Numbered from the stretch's first letter, positions 1 through 14,720 are shown. The stretch is DNA of 64,000 nt from Macrostomum hystrix (GCA_950097015.1 CATNEN010000039.1:13300501-13364500), one strand, 5' to 3'. The notes: generated from the sequence alone by a model not told the origin. Translations and numbers: made by a program.

Positions 1-3000
1 TATAGTGTCACCTGTCAAACAGATGATCAATGTCTAACAGGTGATCAGTGTCTAACAGGTGATCAGTGTCTAACAGGTGATCAGTGTCTAACAGGTGATC
101 AATGTCTAACAGGTGATCTATATCTAACAGGTGATCAGTGTCTAACAGGTGATCAATGTCTAACAGGTGATCTATATCTAACAGGTGATCAGTGTCTAAC
201 AAGTGATCAGTGTCTAACAGGTGATCAATATCTAACAGGTGATTAGTGCCTAACAGGTGATCAGTGTCTAACAAGTGATCAGTGTCTAACAAGTGATCAG
301 TGTCTAACAGGTGATCAGTGTCTAACAGGTGATCAGTGTCTAACAGGTGATCAGTGTCTAACAGGTGATCAGTGTCTAACAGGTGATCAGTGTCTAAAAG
401 GTGATCAGTGTCTTACAGGTGATCGATCAGTGTCTAACAGGTGATCATTGTCTAACAGGTGATCAGTGTCTAACAGGTGATCAATGTCTAACAGGTGATC
501 AGAGTCTAACAGGTGATCAATGTCAAATACGTTGCGTCTGTCTAACAGGTGATCAGTGCCTAACAGGTGATCAGTGTCTAACAGGTGATCAGTGTCTAAC
601 AGGTGATCAGTGTCTAACAGGTGATCATTTTCTAACAGGTGATCAGTGTCTAACAGATGATCAATGTCTAGCAGGTGATCAGTGTCTAACAGGTGATCAG
701 TTTCTAACAGGTCATCAGTGTCTAACAGGTGATCAATGTCTAACAGATGATCAATATCTAACAGGTGATCAGTGTCTAACAGATGATCAGTGTCTAACAG
801 GTGATTAGTGTCTAACAGGTGATCAGTGTCTAACAGGTGATCAGTGTCTAACAAGTGATCAGTGTCTAACAGGTGATCAGTGTCTAACAGGTGATCAATA
901 TCTAACAGGTGATCAGCGTCTAACAGGTGATCAGTGCCTAACAGGTGATCAGTGTCTAACAAGTGATCAGTGTCTAACAGGTGATCAGTGTCTAACAAGT
1001 GATCAGTGTCTAACAGGTGATCAGTGTCTAACAGGTGATCAATATCTAACAGGTGATCAGCGTCTAACAGGTGATCAGTGCCTAACAGGTGATCAGTGTC
1101 TAACAGGTGATCAATGTCTAACAGGTGATCAGTGTCTAACAGGTGATCAGTGTCTAACAGGTGATCAGTGTCTAACAGGTGATCAGTGTCTAACAGGTGA
1201 TCAGTGTCTAACAGGTGATCAGTGTCTAACAGGTGATCAGTGTCTAACAGGTGATCAGTGTCTAACAGGTGATCAGTGTCTAAAAGGTGATCAGTGTCTT
1301 ACAGGTGATCGATCAGTGTCTAACAGGTGATCATTGTCTAACAGGTGATCAGTGTCTAACAGGTGATCAATGTCTAACAGGTGATCAGAGTCTAACAGGT
1401 GATCAATGTCAAATACGTTGCGTCTGTCTAACAGGTGATCAGTGCCTAACAGGTGATCAGTGTCTAACAGGTGATCAGTGTCTAACAGGTGATCAGTGTC
1501 TAACAGGTGATCATTGTCTAACAGGTGATCAGTGTCTAACAGATGATCAATGTCTAACAGGTGATCAGTGTCTAACAGGTGATCAGTTTCTAACAGGTCA
1601 TCAGTGTCTAACAGGTGATCAATGTCTAACAGATGATCAATATCTAACAGGTGATCAGTGTCTAACAGATGATCAGTGTCTAACAGGTGATTAGTGTCTA
1701 ACAGGTGATCAGTGTCTAACAGGTGATCAGTGTCTAACAAGTGATCAGTGTCTAACAGGTGATCAGTGTCTAACAGGTGATCAATATCTAACAGGTGATC
1801 AGTGTCTAACAGGTGATCAGTGCCTAACAGGTGATCAGTGTCTAACAAGTGATCAGTGTCTAACAGGTGATCAGTGTCTAACAAGTGATCAGTGTCTAAC
1901 AGGTGATCAGTGTCTAACAGGTGATCAATATCTAACAGGTGATCAGCGTCTAACAGGTGATCAGTGTCTAACAGGTGATCAATGTCTAACAGGTGATCAG
2001 TGTCTAACAGGTGATCAGTGTCTAACAGGTGATCAGTGTCTAACAGGTGATCAGTGTCTAACAGGTGATCAGTGTCTAACAGGTGATCAGTGTCTAACAG
2101 GTGATCAGTGTCTTACAGGTGATCAGTGTCTTACAGGTGATCGATCAGTGTCTAACAGGTGATCATTGTCTAACAGGTGATCAGTGTCTAACAGGTGATC
2201 AATGTCTAACAGGTGATCAGAGTCTAACAGGTGATCAATGTCAAATACTTTGCGTCTGTCTAACAGGTGATCAGTGTCTAACAGGTGATCAGTGTCTAAC
2301 AGGTGATCAGTGTCTAACAGGTGATCAGTGTCTAACAGGTGATCATTGTCTAACAGGTGATCAGTGTCTAACAGATGATCAGTGTCTAACAGGTGATTAG
2401 TGTCTAACAGGTGATTAGTGTCTAACAGATGATCAATGTCTAACAGGTGATCAGTGTCTAACAGATGATCAATGTCTAACAGGTGATTAATGTCTAACAG
2501 GTGATCAGTATCTAAAAGGTGATCAGTGTCTAACAGGTAATTAATGTCTAACAGGTGATCAGTGTCTAACAGATGATCAATGTCTAACAGGTGATCAGTG
2601 TCTAACAGGTGATCAGTGTCTAACAATTGTGATCAGTGTCTAACAGGTGATCGATCAGTGACTAACAGGTGATCAGTGTCTAACAGGTGATCAGTGTCTA
2701 ACAGGTGATCAGTGTCTATAAGTTCTAATAGTTCTATAGTGTCACCTGTCAAACAGATGATCAATGTCTAACAGGTGATCAGTGTCTAACAGGTGATCAG
2801 TGTCTAACAGGTGATCAGTGTCTAACAGGTGATCAATGTCTAACAGGTGATCTATATCTAACAGGTGATCAGTGTCTAACAGGTGATCAATGTCTAACAG
2901 GTGATCTATATCTAACAGGTGATCAGTGTCTAACAAGTGATCAGTGTCTAACAGGTGATCAATATCTAACAGGTGATTAGTGCCTAACAGGTGATCAGTG

Positions 3001-6000
3001 TCTAACAAGTGATCAGTGTCTAACAAGTGATCAGTGTCTAACAGGTGATCAGTGTCTAACAGGTGATCAGTGTCTAACAGGTGATCAGTGTCTAACAGGT
3101 GATCAGTGTCTAACAGGTGATCAGTGTCTAAAAGGTGATCAGTGTCTTACAGGTGATCGATCAGTGTCTAACAGGTGATCATTGTCTAACAGGTGATCAG
3201 TGTCTAACAGGTGATCAATGTCTAACAGGTGATCAGAGTCTAACAGGTGATCAATGTCAAATACGTTGCGTCTGTCTAACAGGTGATCAGTGCCTAACAG
3301 GTGATCAGTGTCTAACAGGTGATCAGTGTCTAACAGGTGATCAGTGTCTAACAGGTGATCATTGTCTAACAGGTGATCAGTGTCTAACAGATGATCAATG
3401 TCTAACAGGTGATCAGTGTCTAACAGGTGATCAGTTTCTAACAGGTCATCAGTGTCTAACAGGTGATCAATGTCTAACAGATGATCAATATCTAACAGGT
3501 GATCAGTGTCTAACAGATGATCAGTGTCTAACAGGTGATTAGTGTCTAACAGGTGATCAGTGTCTAACAGGTGATCAGTGTCTAACAAGTGATCAGTGTC
3601 TAACAGGTGATCAGTGTCTAACAGGTGATCAATATCTAACAGGTGATCAGCGTCTAACAGGTGATCAGTGCCTAACAGGTGATCAGTGTCTAACAAGTGA
3701 TCAGTGTCTAACAGGTGATCAGTGTCTAACAAGTGATCAGTGTCTAACAGGTGATCAGTGTCTAACAAGTGATCAGTGTCTAACAGGTGATCAGTGTCTA
3801 ACAGGTGATCAATATCTAACAGGTGATCAGCGTCTAACAGGTGATCAGTGCCTAACAGGTGATCAGTGTCTAACAGGTGATCAATGTCTAACAGGTGATC
3901 AGTGTCTAACAGGTGATCAGTGTCTAACAGGTGATCAGTGTCTAACAGGTGATCAGTGTCTAACAGGTGATCAGTGTCTAACAGGTGATCAGTGTCTAAC
4001 AGGTGATCAGTGTCTAAAAGGTGATCAGTGTCTTACAGGTGATCGATCAGTGTCTAACAGGTGATCATTGTCTAACAGGTGATCAGTGTCTAACAGGTGA
4101 TCAATGTCTAACAGGTGATCTATATCTAACAGGTGATCAGTGTCTAACAGGTGATCAATGTCTAACAGGTGATCAGTGTCTAACAGGTGATCAGTGTCTA
4201 AAAGGTGATCAGTGTCTTACAGCTGATCGATCAGTGTCTAACAGGTGATCATTGTCTAACAGGTGATCAGTTTCTAACAGGTGATCAATGTCAAACAGGT
4301 GATCTATATCTAACAGGTGATCAGTGTCTAACAGGTGATCAGTGCCTAACAGGTGATCAGTGTCTAACAAGTGATCAGTGTCTAACAGGTGATCAGTGTC
4401 TAACAAGTGATCAGTGTCTAACAGGTGATCAGTGTCTAACAGGTGATCAGTGCCTAACAGGTGATCAGTGTCTAACAGGTGATCAGTGTCTAACAGGTGA
4501 TCATTGTCTAACAGGTGATCAGTGTCTAACAGATGATCAGTGTCTAACAGGTGATTAGTGTCTAACAGGTGATTAGTGTCTAACAGATGATCAATGTCTA
4601 ACAGGTGATCAGTGTCTAACAGATGATCAATGTCTAACAGGTGATTAATGTCTAACAGGTGATCAGTATCTAAAAGGTGATCAGTGTCTAACAGGTAATT
4701 AATGTCTAACAGGTGATCAGTGTCTAACAGATGATCAATGTCTAACAGGTGATCAGTGTCTAACAGGTGATCAGTGTCTAACAATTGTGATCAGTGTCTA
4801 ACAGGTGATCGATCAGTGACTAACAGGTGATCAGTGTCTAACAGGTGATCAGTGTCTAACAGGTGATCAGTGTCTATAAGTTCTAATAGTTCTATAGTGT
4901 CACCTGTCAAACAGATGATCAATGTCTAACAGGTGATCAGTGTCTAACAGGTGATCAGTGTCTAACAGGTGATCAGTGTCTAACAGGTGATCAATGTCTA
5001 ACAGGTGATCTATATCTAACAGGTGATCAGTGTCTAACAGGTGATCAATGTCTAACAGGTGATCTATATCTAACAGGTGATCAGTGTCTAACAAGTGATC
5101 AGTGTCTAACAGGTGATCAATATCTAACAGGTGATTAGTGCCTAACAGGTGATCAGTGTCTAACAAGTGATCAGTGTCTAACAAGTGATCAGTGTCTAAC
5201 AGGTGATCAGTGTCTAACAGGTGATCAGTGTCTAACAGGTGATCAGTGTCTAACAGGTGATCAGTGTCTAACAGGTGATCAGTGTCTAAAAGGTGATCAG
5301 TGTCTTACAGGTGATCGATCAGTGTCTAACAGGTGATCATTGTCTAACAGGTGATCAGTGTCTAACAGGTGATCAATGTCTAACAGGTGATCAGAGTCTA
5401 ACAGGTGATCAATGTCAAATACGTTGCGTCTGTCTAACAGGTGATCAGTGCCTAACAGGTGATCAGTGTCTAACAGGTGATCAGTGTCTAACAGGTGATC
5501 AGTGTCTAACAGGTGATCATTGTCTAACAGGTGATCAGTGTCTAACAGATGATCAATGTCTAACAGGTGATCAGTGTCTAACAGGTGATCAGTTTCTAAC
5601 AGGTCATCAGTGTCTAACAGGTGATCAATGTCTAACAGATGATCAATATCTAACAGGTGATCAGTGTCTAACAGATGATCAGTGTCTAACAGGTGATTAG
5701 TGTCTAACAGGTGATCAGTGTCTAACAGGTGATCAGTGTCTAACAAGTGATCAGTGTCTAACAGGTGATCAGTGTCTAACAGGTGATCAATATCTAACAG
5801 GTGATCAGCGTCTAACAGGTGATCAGTGCCTAACAGGTGATCAGTGTCTAACAAGTGATCAGTGTCTAACAGGTGATCAGTGTCTAACAAGTGATCAGTG
5901 TCTAACAGGTGATCAGTGTCTAACAAGTGATCAGTGTCTAACAGGTGATCAGTGTCTAACAGGTGATCAATATCTAACAGGTGATCAGCGTCTAACAGGT

Positions 6001-9000
6001 GATCAGTGCCTAACAGGTGATCAGTGTCTAACAGGTGATCAATGTCTAACAGGTGATCAGTGTCTAACAGGTGATCAGTGTCTAACAGGTGATCAGTGTC
6101 TAACAGGTGATCAGTGTCTAACAGGTGATCAGTGTCTAACAGGTGATCAGTGTCTAACAGGTGATCAGTGTCTAAAAGGTGATCAGTGTCTTACAGGTGA
6201 TCGATCAGTGTCTAACAGGTGATCATTGTCTAACAGGTGATCAGTGTCTAACAGGTGATCAATGTCTAACAGGTGATCTATATCTAACAGGTGATCAGTG
6301 TCTAACAGGTGATCAATGTCTAACAGGTGATCAGTGTCTAACAGGTGATCAGTGTCTAAAAGGTGATCAGTGTCTTACAGCTGATCGATCAGTGTCTAAC
6401 AGGTGATCATTGTCTAACAGGTGATCAGTTTCTAACAGGTGATCAATGTCAAACAGGTGATCTATATCTAACAGGTGATCAGTGTCTAACAGGTGATCAG
6501 TGCCTAACAGGTGATCAGTGTCTAACAAGTGATCAGTGTCTAACAGGTGATCAGTGTCTAACAAGTGATCAGTGTCTAACAGGTGATCAGTGTCTAACAG
6601 GTGATCAGTGCCTAACAGGTGATCAGTGTCTAACAGGTGATCAATATCTAACAGGTGATCAGTGTCTAACAGGTGATCAGTGCCTAACAGGTGATCAGTG
6701 TCTAACAGGTGATCAATGTCTAACAGGTGATCAGTGTCTAACAGGTGATCAGTGTCTAACAGGTGATCAGTGTCTAACAGGTGATCAGTGTCTAACCGGT
6801 GATCAGTGTCTAACAGGTGATCATTGTCTAACAGGTGATCAGTGTCTAACAGATGATCAATGTCTAACAGGTGATCAGTGTCTAACAGGTGATCAGTTTC
6901 TAACAGGTCATCAGTGTCTAACAGGTGATCAGTGTCTAACAGATGATCAATATCTAACAGGTGATCAGTGTCTAACAGATGATCAGTGTCTAACAGGTGA
7001 TTAGTGTCTAACAGGTGATTAGTGTCTAACAGGTGATCAATGTCTAACAGGTGATCAGTGTCTAACAGATGATCAATGTCTAACAGGTGATTAATGTCTA
7101 ACAGGTGATCAGTATCTAAAAGGTGATCAGTGTCTAACAGATGATCAATGTCTAACAGGTGATCAGTGTCTAACAGGTGATCAGTGTCTAACAATTGTGA
7201 TCAGTGTCTAACAGGTGATCGATCAGTGACTAACAGGTGATCAGTGTCTAACAGGTGATCAGTGTCTAACAGGTGATCAGTGTCTATAAGTTCTAATAGT
7301 TCTATAGTGTCACCTGTCAAACAGATGATCAATGTCTAACAGGTGATCAGTGTCTAACAGGTGATCAGTGTCTAACAGGTGATCAGTGTCTAACAGGTGA
7401 TCAATGTCTAACAGGTGATCTATATCTAACAGGTGATCAGTGTCTAACAGGTGATCAATGTCTAACCGGTGATCTATATCTAACAGGTGAACAGTGTCTA
7501 ACAAGTGATCAGTGTCTAACAGGTGATCAATATCTAACAGGTGATTAGTGCCTAACAGGTGATCAATGTCTAATAGGTGATCAGTGTCTAACTGGTGATC
7601 AGTGTCTAACAGGTGATCAATGTCTAACAGGTGACCTATATCTAACAGGTGATCAGTGTCTAACAGGTGATCAATGTCTAACAGGTGATCTATATCTAAC
7701 AGGTGATCAGTGTCTAACAAGTGATTAGTGTCTAACAGGTGATCAATATCTAACAGGTGATCAGTGTCTAACAGGTGATCAATGTCTAACACGTTGCGTT
7801 TGTCTAACAGGTGATCAGTGTCTAACAGGTGATCAATGTCTAACACGTTGCGTCTGTCTAACAGGTGATCAGTGTCTAACACGTTGCGTCTGTCTAACAG
7901 GTGATCAGTGCCTTACACGTTGTGTCTGTCTAACAGGTGATCAGTGTCTAACACGTTGCGTCTGTCTAACAGGTGATCAGTGCCTTACACGTTGTGTCTG
8001 TCTAACAGGTGATCAGTGTCTAACACGTTGCGTCTGTCTAACAGGTGATCAGTGTCTAACAGGTAATCAGTGTCTAACAGGTGATCAGTGTCTAACATGT
8101 GATCAATGTCTTACAGGTGATCAATGTCTAAAAGGTGATCAATGTCTAACAGGTAATCATTGTCTAAGGGGTGATCAATATATCCAGCAGGTCATTAATG
8201 TCTAACAGGTGATCAGTGTCTAACAGGTGATCAGTGTCTAACAGGTCATCAGTGTCTAACAGTTGATCAGTGTCTAACAGATGATCAATGTCTAACAGGT
8301 GATTAATGTCTAACAGGTGATCAGTATCTAAAAGGTGATCAGTGTCTAACAGGTAATTAATGTCTAACAGGTGATCAGTGTCTAACAGATGATCAATGTC
8401 TAACAGGTGATCAGTGTCTAACAGGTGATCAGTGTCTAACAATTGTGATCAGTGTCTAACAGGTGATCGATCAGTGACTAACAGGTGATCAGTGTCTAAC
8501 AGGTGATCAGTGTCTAACAGGTGATCAGTGTCTATAAGTTCTAATAGTTCTATAGTGTCACCTGTCAAACAGATGATCAATGTCTAACAGGTGATCAGTG
8601 TCTAACAGGTGATCAGTGTCTAACAGGTGATCAGTGTCTAACAGGTGATCAATGTCTAACAGGTGATCTATATCTAACAGGTGATCAGTGTCTAACAGGT
8701 GATCAATGTCTAACAGGTGATCTATATCTAACAGGTGATCAGTGTCTAACAAGTGATCAGTGTCTAACAGGTGATCAATATCTAACAGGTGATTAGTGCC
8801 TAACAGGTGATCAGTGTCTAACAAGTGATCAGTGTCTAACAAGTGATCAGTGTCTAACAGGTGATCAGTGTCTAACAGGTGATCAGTGTCTAACAGGTGA
8901 TCAGTGTCTAACAGGTGATCAGTGTCTAACAGGTGATCAGTGTCTAAAAGGTGATCAGTGTCTTACAGGTGATCGATCAGTGTCTAACAGGTGATCATTG

Positions 9001-12000
9001 TCTAACAGGTGATCAGTGTCTAACAGGTGATCAATGTCTAACAGGTGATCAGAGTCTAACAGGTGATCAATGTCAAATACGTTGCGTCTGTCTAACAGGT
9101 GATCAGTGCCTAACAGGTGATCAGTGTCTAACAGGTGATCAGTGTCTAACAGGTGATCAGTGTCTAACAGGTGATCATTTTCTAACAGGTGATCAGTGTC
9201 TAACAGATGATCAATGTCTAGCAGGTGATCAGTGTCTAACAGGTGATCAGTTTCTAACAGGTCATCAGTGTCTAACAGGTGATCAATGTCTAACAGATGA
9301 TCAATATCTAACAGGTGATCAGTGTCTAACAGATGATCAGTGTCTAACAGGTGATTAGTGTCTAACAGGTGATCAGTGTCTAACAGGTGATCAGTGTCTA
9401 ACAAGTGATCAGTGTCTAACAGGTGATCAGTGTCTAACAGGTGATCAATATCTAACAGGTGATCAGCGTCTAACAGGTGATCAGTGCCTAACAGGTGATC
9501 AGTGTCTAACAAGTGATCAGTGTCTAACAGGTGATCAGTGTCTAACAAGTGATCAGTGTCTAACAGGTGATCAGTGTCTAACAGGTGATCAATATCTAAC
9601 AGGTGATCAGCGTCTAACAGGTGATCAGTGCCTAACAGGTGATCAGTGTCTAACAGGTGATCAATGTCTAACAGGTGATCAGTGTCTAACAGGTGATCAG
9701 TGTCTAACAGGTGATCAGTGTCTAACAGGTGATCAGTGTCTAACAGGTGATCAGTGTCTAACAGGTGATCAGTGTCTAACAGGTGATCAGTGTCTAAAAG
9801 GTGATCAGTGTCTTACAGGTGATCGATCAGTGTCTAACAGGTGATCATTGTCTAACAGGTGATCAGTGTCTAACAGGTGATCAATGTCTAACAGGTGATC
9901 TATATCTAACAGGTGATCAGTGTCTAACAAGTGATCAGTGTCTAACAGGTGATCAGTGTCTAACAGGTGATCAGTGCCTAACAGGTGATCAGTGTCTAAC
10001 AGGTGATCAATATCTAACAGGTGATCAGCGTCTAACAGGTGATCAGTGCCTAACAGGTGATCAGTGTCTAACAGGTGATCAATGTCTAACAGGTGATCAG
10101 TGTCTAACAGGTGATCAGTGTCTAACAGGTGATCAGTGTCTAACAGGTGATCAGTGTCTAACCGGTGATCAGTGTCTAACAGGTGATCAGTGTCTAACAG
10201 GTGATCAGTGTCTAAAAGGTGATCAGTGTCTTACAGGTGATCGATCAGTGTCTAACAGGTGATCATTGTCTAACAGGTGATCAGTGTCTAACAGGTGATC
10301 AATGTCTAACAGGTGATCAGAGTCTAACAGGTGATCAATGTCAAATACGTTGCGTCTGTCTAACAGGTGATCAGTGTCTAACAGGTGATCAGTGTCTAAC
10401 AGGTGATCAGTGTCTAACAGGTGATCAGTGTCTAACAGGTGATCATTGTCTAACAGGTGATCAGTGTCTAACAGATGATCAATGTCTAACAGGTGATCAG
10501 TGTCTAACAGGTGATCAATTTCTAACAGGTCATCAGTGTCTAACAGGTGATCAGTGTCTAACAGATGATCAATATCTAACAGGTGATCAGTGTCTAACAG
10601 ATGATCAGTGTCTAACAGGTGATTAGTGTCTAACAGGTGATTAGTGTCTAACAGGTGATCAATGTCTAACAGGTGATCAGTGTCTAACAGATGATCAATG
10701 TCTAACAGGTGATTAATGTCTAACAGGTGATCAGTATCTAAAAGGTGATCAGTGTCTAACAGATGATCAATGTCTAACAGGTGATCAGTGTCTAACAGGT
10801 GATCAGTGTCTAACAATTGTGATCAGTGTCTAACAGGTGATCGATCAGTGACTAACAGGTGATCAGTGTCTAACAGGTGATCAGTGTCTAACAGGTGATC
10901 AGTGTCTATAAGTTCTAATAGTTCTATAGTGTCACCTGTCAAACAGATGATCAATGTCTAACAGGTGATCAGTGTCTAACAGGTGATCAGTGTCTAACAG
11001 GTGATCAGTGTCTAACAGGTGATCAATGTCTAACAGGTGATCTATATCTAACAGGTGATCAGTGTCTAACAGGTGATCAATGTCTAACAGGTGATCTATA
11101 TCTAACAGGTGAACAGTGTCTAACAAGTGATCAGTGTCTAACAGGTGATCAATATCTAACAGGTGATTAGTGCCTAACAGGTGATCAATGTCTAATAGGT
11201 GATCAGTGTCTAACTGGTGATCAGTGTCTAATAGGTGATCAATGTCTAACAGGTGACCTATATCTAACAGGTGATCAGTGTCTAACAGGTGATCAATGTC
11301 TAACAGGTGATCTATATCTAACAGGTGATCAGTGTCTAACAAGTGATTAGTGTCTAACAGGTGATCAATATCTAACAGGTGATCAGTGTCTAACAGGTGA
11401 TCAATGTCTAACACGTTGCGTCTGTCTAACAGGTGATCAGTGTCTAACAGGTGATCAATGTCTAACACGTTGCGTCTGTCTAACAGGTGATCAGTGTCTA
11501 ACACGTTGCGTCTGTCTAACAGGTGATCAGTGCCTTACACGTTGTGTCTGTCTAACAGGTGATCAGTGTCTAACACGTTGCGTCTGTCTAACAGGTGATC
11601 AGTGCCTTACACGTTGTGTCTGTCTAACAGGTGATCAGTGTCTAACACGTTGCGTCTGTCTAACAGGTGATCAGTGTCTAACAGGTAATCAGTGTCTAAC
11701 AGGTGATCAGTGTCTAACATGTGATCAATGTCTTACAGGTGATCAATGTCTAAAAGGTGATCAATGTCTAACAGGTAATCATTGTCTAAGGGGTGATCAA
11801 TATATCCAGCAGGTCATTAATGTCTAACAGGTGATCAGTGTCTAACAGGTGATCAGTGTCTAACAGGTCATCAGTGTCTAACAGTTGATCAGTGTCTAAC
11901 AGGTGATCAGTGTCTAACAGGTCATCAGTGTCTAACAGGTGATCAGTGTCTAACAGATGATCAATATCTAACAGGTGATCAGTGTCTAACAGGTGATTAA

Positions 12001-12040
12001 TGTCTAACAGGTGAACAATATCTAACAGGTTGTAGCCTAA
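1..12040. repeat. 18-bp minisatellite, about 12 kb, with higher-order structure
   Basis: Tandem array of an 18-bp unit, AGGTGATCAGTGTCTAAC, roughly 660 copies. Common variants carry AATGTC, TATATC, AAGTGATC or GATGATC. A second 18-bp form (ACACGTTGCGTCTGTCTA) alternates with the basic unit near 7,790-8,050 and 11,410-11,670. Because 18 is a multiple of 3, long open frames run on both strands (repeating LLDTDH on minus, CLTGDQ on plus); these are not genes. A marker segment beginning TATAGTGTCACCTGTC recurs at 1, 2,735, 4,893, 7,303, 8,551 and 10,925, so blocks of 1.2-2.7 kb have themselves been duplicated. The left end is cut by the window. Confidence 0.97.
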
Positions 12041-12501
12041 CAAACAATTAAATTGTCAACAAAGGTTTACAAAGCAATAATTTTCCAACAATTGCACTTT
12101 AATCATCTAAGCTTAACGTGTACTTGTTTGTTTTTTCAAAACAAGAGAAAAAATGTGTTTACGTTATGAAAACGTTTTGAAAACTAAAGAAGCGTGTAAT
12201 GTTAACAATTGAAAATACATAGGCAACATATTCTGATGTTGGACAATAATACTATAAATTAATAGAATTTTTTGAGAACCTTAAAACCCTTTTGTACAAT
12301 CGATACTATACAAAAGTGGAAGCAGATTAAAAATTATTTAACAAAAAATTGAATACTTTTGTGAAGCATATATTGCAAAGCAACAAGTTCTAAAATGATA
12401 AATAAATAAGGAAGCGAATCCGCATATACTACTGACCAAACTGACCAAGAAACTTTCTTGTAAACTTGTAAACTTACATTGCACGATCTGGTCCATTAGT
12501 G
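12041..12501. other. Unique flank 3' of orphan SLC35A4 exon
   Basis: AT-rich single-copy sequence, present three times in the window (also from 19,911 and 27,501). It lies downstream of the SLC35A4 stop codon in that gene's orientation and may be 3' UTR. No open frame or RNA gene was recognised in it. Confidence 0.6.
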
Positions 12502-12690
12502 TCAAAGATTGTACATGTATTGCGCAATCACTACAAACACCAGTGAAAGAAAAAAATAAACATTTAGCTGCAAATGAAAGATGAGAACTGATAATATTGT
12601 TGTGAGTACCATAGCAGACGACACTAGAAATAATTTACTGATGTTGGAGGCGAACTTCATGATAACACCCATGATCATACCGCCGATGGC
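12502..12690 (-). CDS. Orphan/alternative terminal exon of SLC35A4-like transporter (copy 1)
   Basis: A 189-bp exon on the minus strand with a TTTCACAG acceptor just above 12,690 and stop TGA at 12,502-12,504. It encodes the same 62 C-terminal residues as the terminal exon at 27,963-28,151, starting AIGGMIMGVIMK and ending IAQYMYNL. The one difference seen is a synonymous TTT/TTC. No copy of exons 1-3 accompanies it. It lies in the correct orientation about 15 kb downstream of exon 3, so it is either a dead duplicate or an alternative last exon. The intact frame and splice site leave both open. Confidence 0.82.
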   Translation of the reverse strand, partial: AIGGMIMGVIMKFASNISKLFLVSSAMVLTTILSVLIFHLQLNVYFFLSLVFVVIAQYMYNL

Positions 12691-12730
12691 CTGTGAAACG
12701 GCGAATGCAATGATTAATTAGCGAAATTGA

Positions 12731-14059
12731 CTATAATCTACCAGATTTATCTACTAGAATCTAACAGATTCATCTACTAGAATCTACTAGTATTATCTAC
12801 TAGAATCTAACAGATTCATCTACTAGAATCTACTAGGATTATCTACTAGAATCTACTAGGATTATCTACTAGAATCTACCTATCTACTTCTATTATTTAT
12901 TATCTATTATTTATTATTTATTTACTAGAATCTATCCGATTTTTCTACTAGAATCTACCAGATTTATTTACTAGAATCTACCAGCATTATCTACTAGAAT
13001 CTACGAGATTAATCTACTGGAATCTACCAGCATTATCTACTAGAATCTACCAGATTTATTTACTAGAATCTACCAGATTTATCTACTAGAGTCTACCAGC
13101 ATTATGTACTAGAATCTACCAGATTTGTCTACTAGAGTCTACCAGCATTATGTACTAGAATCTACCAGATTTGTCTACTAGAGTCTACCAGCATTATGTA
13201 CTTGAATCTACCAGATTTGTCTACTAGAGTCTACCAGCATTATGTACTAGAATCTACGAGATTAATCTACTAGAATCTACCAGCATTATCTACTATAATC
13301 TACCAGATATATTTACTAGAATCTACCAGATTTATCTACTAGAGTCTACCAGATTTGTCTACTAGAGTCTACCAGCATTATGTACTAGAATCTACGAGAT
13401 TAATCTACTAGAATCTACCAGCATTATCTACTAGAATCTACCAGATTTATTTACTAGAATCTACCAGATTCATCTACTAGAATCTACCAGATTTGTCTAC
13501 TAGAGTCTACCAGCATTATGTACTAGAATCTACGAGATTAATCTACTAGAATCTACCAGCATTATCTACTAGAATCTACCAGATTTATTTACTAGAATCT
13601 ACCAGATTCATCTACTAGAATCTACCAGATTTGTCTACTAGAGTCTACCAGCATTATGTACTAGAATCTACGAGATTTATCTACTAGAATCTACCAGATT
13701 TATTTACTAGAATCTACCAGATTTATCTACTAGAGTCTACCAGCATTATGTACTAGAATCTACCAGATTTGTCTACTAGAGTCTACTAGCATTATGTACT
13801 AGAATCTACCAGATTTGTCTACTAGAATCTTCCAGATATATCTACTAGAATCTACCAGATTTATCAACTAGAATCTACCAGCATTATCTACTAGAGTCTA
13901 CCAGATTTATCTACTAGAATCTACCAGCATTGTCTACTAGAATCTACCAGATTTATTTACTAGAATCTAACAGATTTATCTACTAGAGTCTACCAGCATT
14001 ATGTACTAGAATCTACCAGATTTATCTACTAGAATCTACCAGATTTATCTACTAGAATC
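12731..14059. repeat. 23-bp minisatellite, copy 1
   Basis: Array with the core TCTACTAGAATCTACCAG followed by ATTTA or CATTA. Units vary (CCAGCATTATG, CGAGATTAATC). A short ATTATTTATT-rich break lies near 12,890-12,930 and is shared with copy 2 but absent from copy 3, which links copies 1 and 2 by more recent descent. The array separates the orphan SLC35A4 exon from the secreted-protein gene. Confidence 0.95.
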
Positions 14060-14526
14060 AACTTCGAAATGCTCAGATTCTGGCATTTCGACTTTGCTAT
14101 ATTCGAAATTGATTCAATAATACTCGCAGATGTTGTATTTTAAATTAATATTCTGCTTCCTGGAAATCGATACAATTTTGGAGTAATTTTATGGTATGTA
14201 GCTTAAACGGTGTGCTATTCACTCAATCGTGAATAATAATTCGGCATGTTCACATGTAGTGCAATTGACACAAGCGAGCCCCAACGCCGAGCACAGCTCA
14301 GCGTGTATTTAGCGCTAACAAATATACGGGCACGCTCTAAGTCTCACAAGACCTTTGAGGACTGTAACATTTGTGGGCAATAACAGCAGTCTATGGTAAC
14401 AAGACAATAAGCGCACATCACCGAGCATAGCTACCTACATGCATACGAATAGCTAAAAAACAATTAGCTAACAAATATCTTACACACACACTCAGCATTT
14501 GGCCAGTCAGGAGAGACGGAGTCGGT

Positions 14527-14558
14527 CACGTGATCAGCCCCGAACGGAAATATAAATA
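14527..14558 (+). promoter_or_regulatory. Candidate core promoter: CACGTG E-box and TATA box (copy 1)
   Basis: CACGTG at 14,527-14,532 and TATAAATA at 14,551-14,558 lie about 165 bp before the ATG of the secreted-protein gene. A TATA box here would place transcription start near 14,580-14,590 and give a 5' leader of about 135 bp. This is inferred from motif and spacing only. Confidence 0.6.
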
Positions 14559-14720
14559 TCGACGCCGGTTAGCCTGCTAAATCACGCGCCTGCTGTGGGA
14601 ATCCTTCTTCAGGACAGAGCAACGCCCAATTCTTATTATTTTGCTTCAGACGCTCAAGACTTTTAGTTGCTTTCAGACCAGACCTGTCAGCAGCGGAGAA
14701 ACAGACAACAGGCAAAGAAT

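Noticed and set aside
1-12040. Long open frames on both strands encoding LLDTDH or CLTGDQ repeats
   Set aside because: The 18-bp period preserves all frames on both strands, and start codons and ends are chance variants. No signal, splice structure or non-repeat coding sequence accompanies them.
1-12040. CRISPR-like look of regular short repeats
   Set aside because: No unique spacers separate the units; they are head-to-tail copies in animal DNA.
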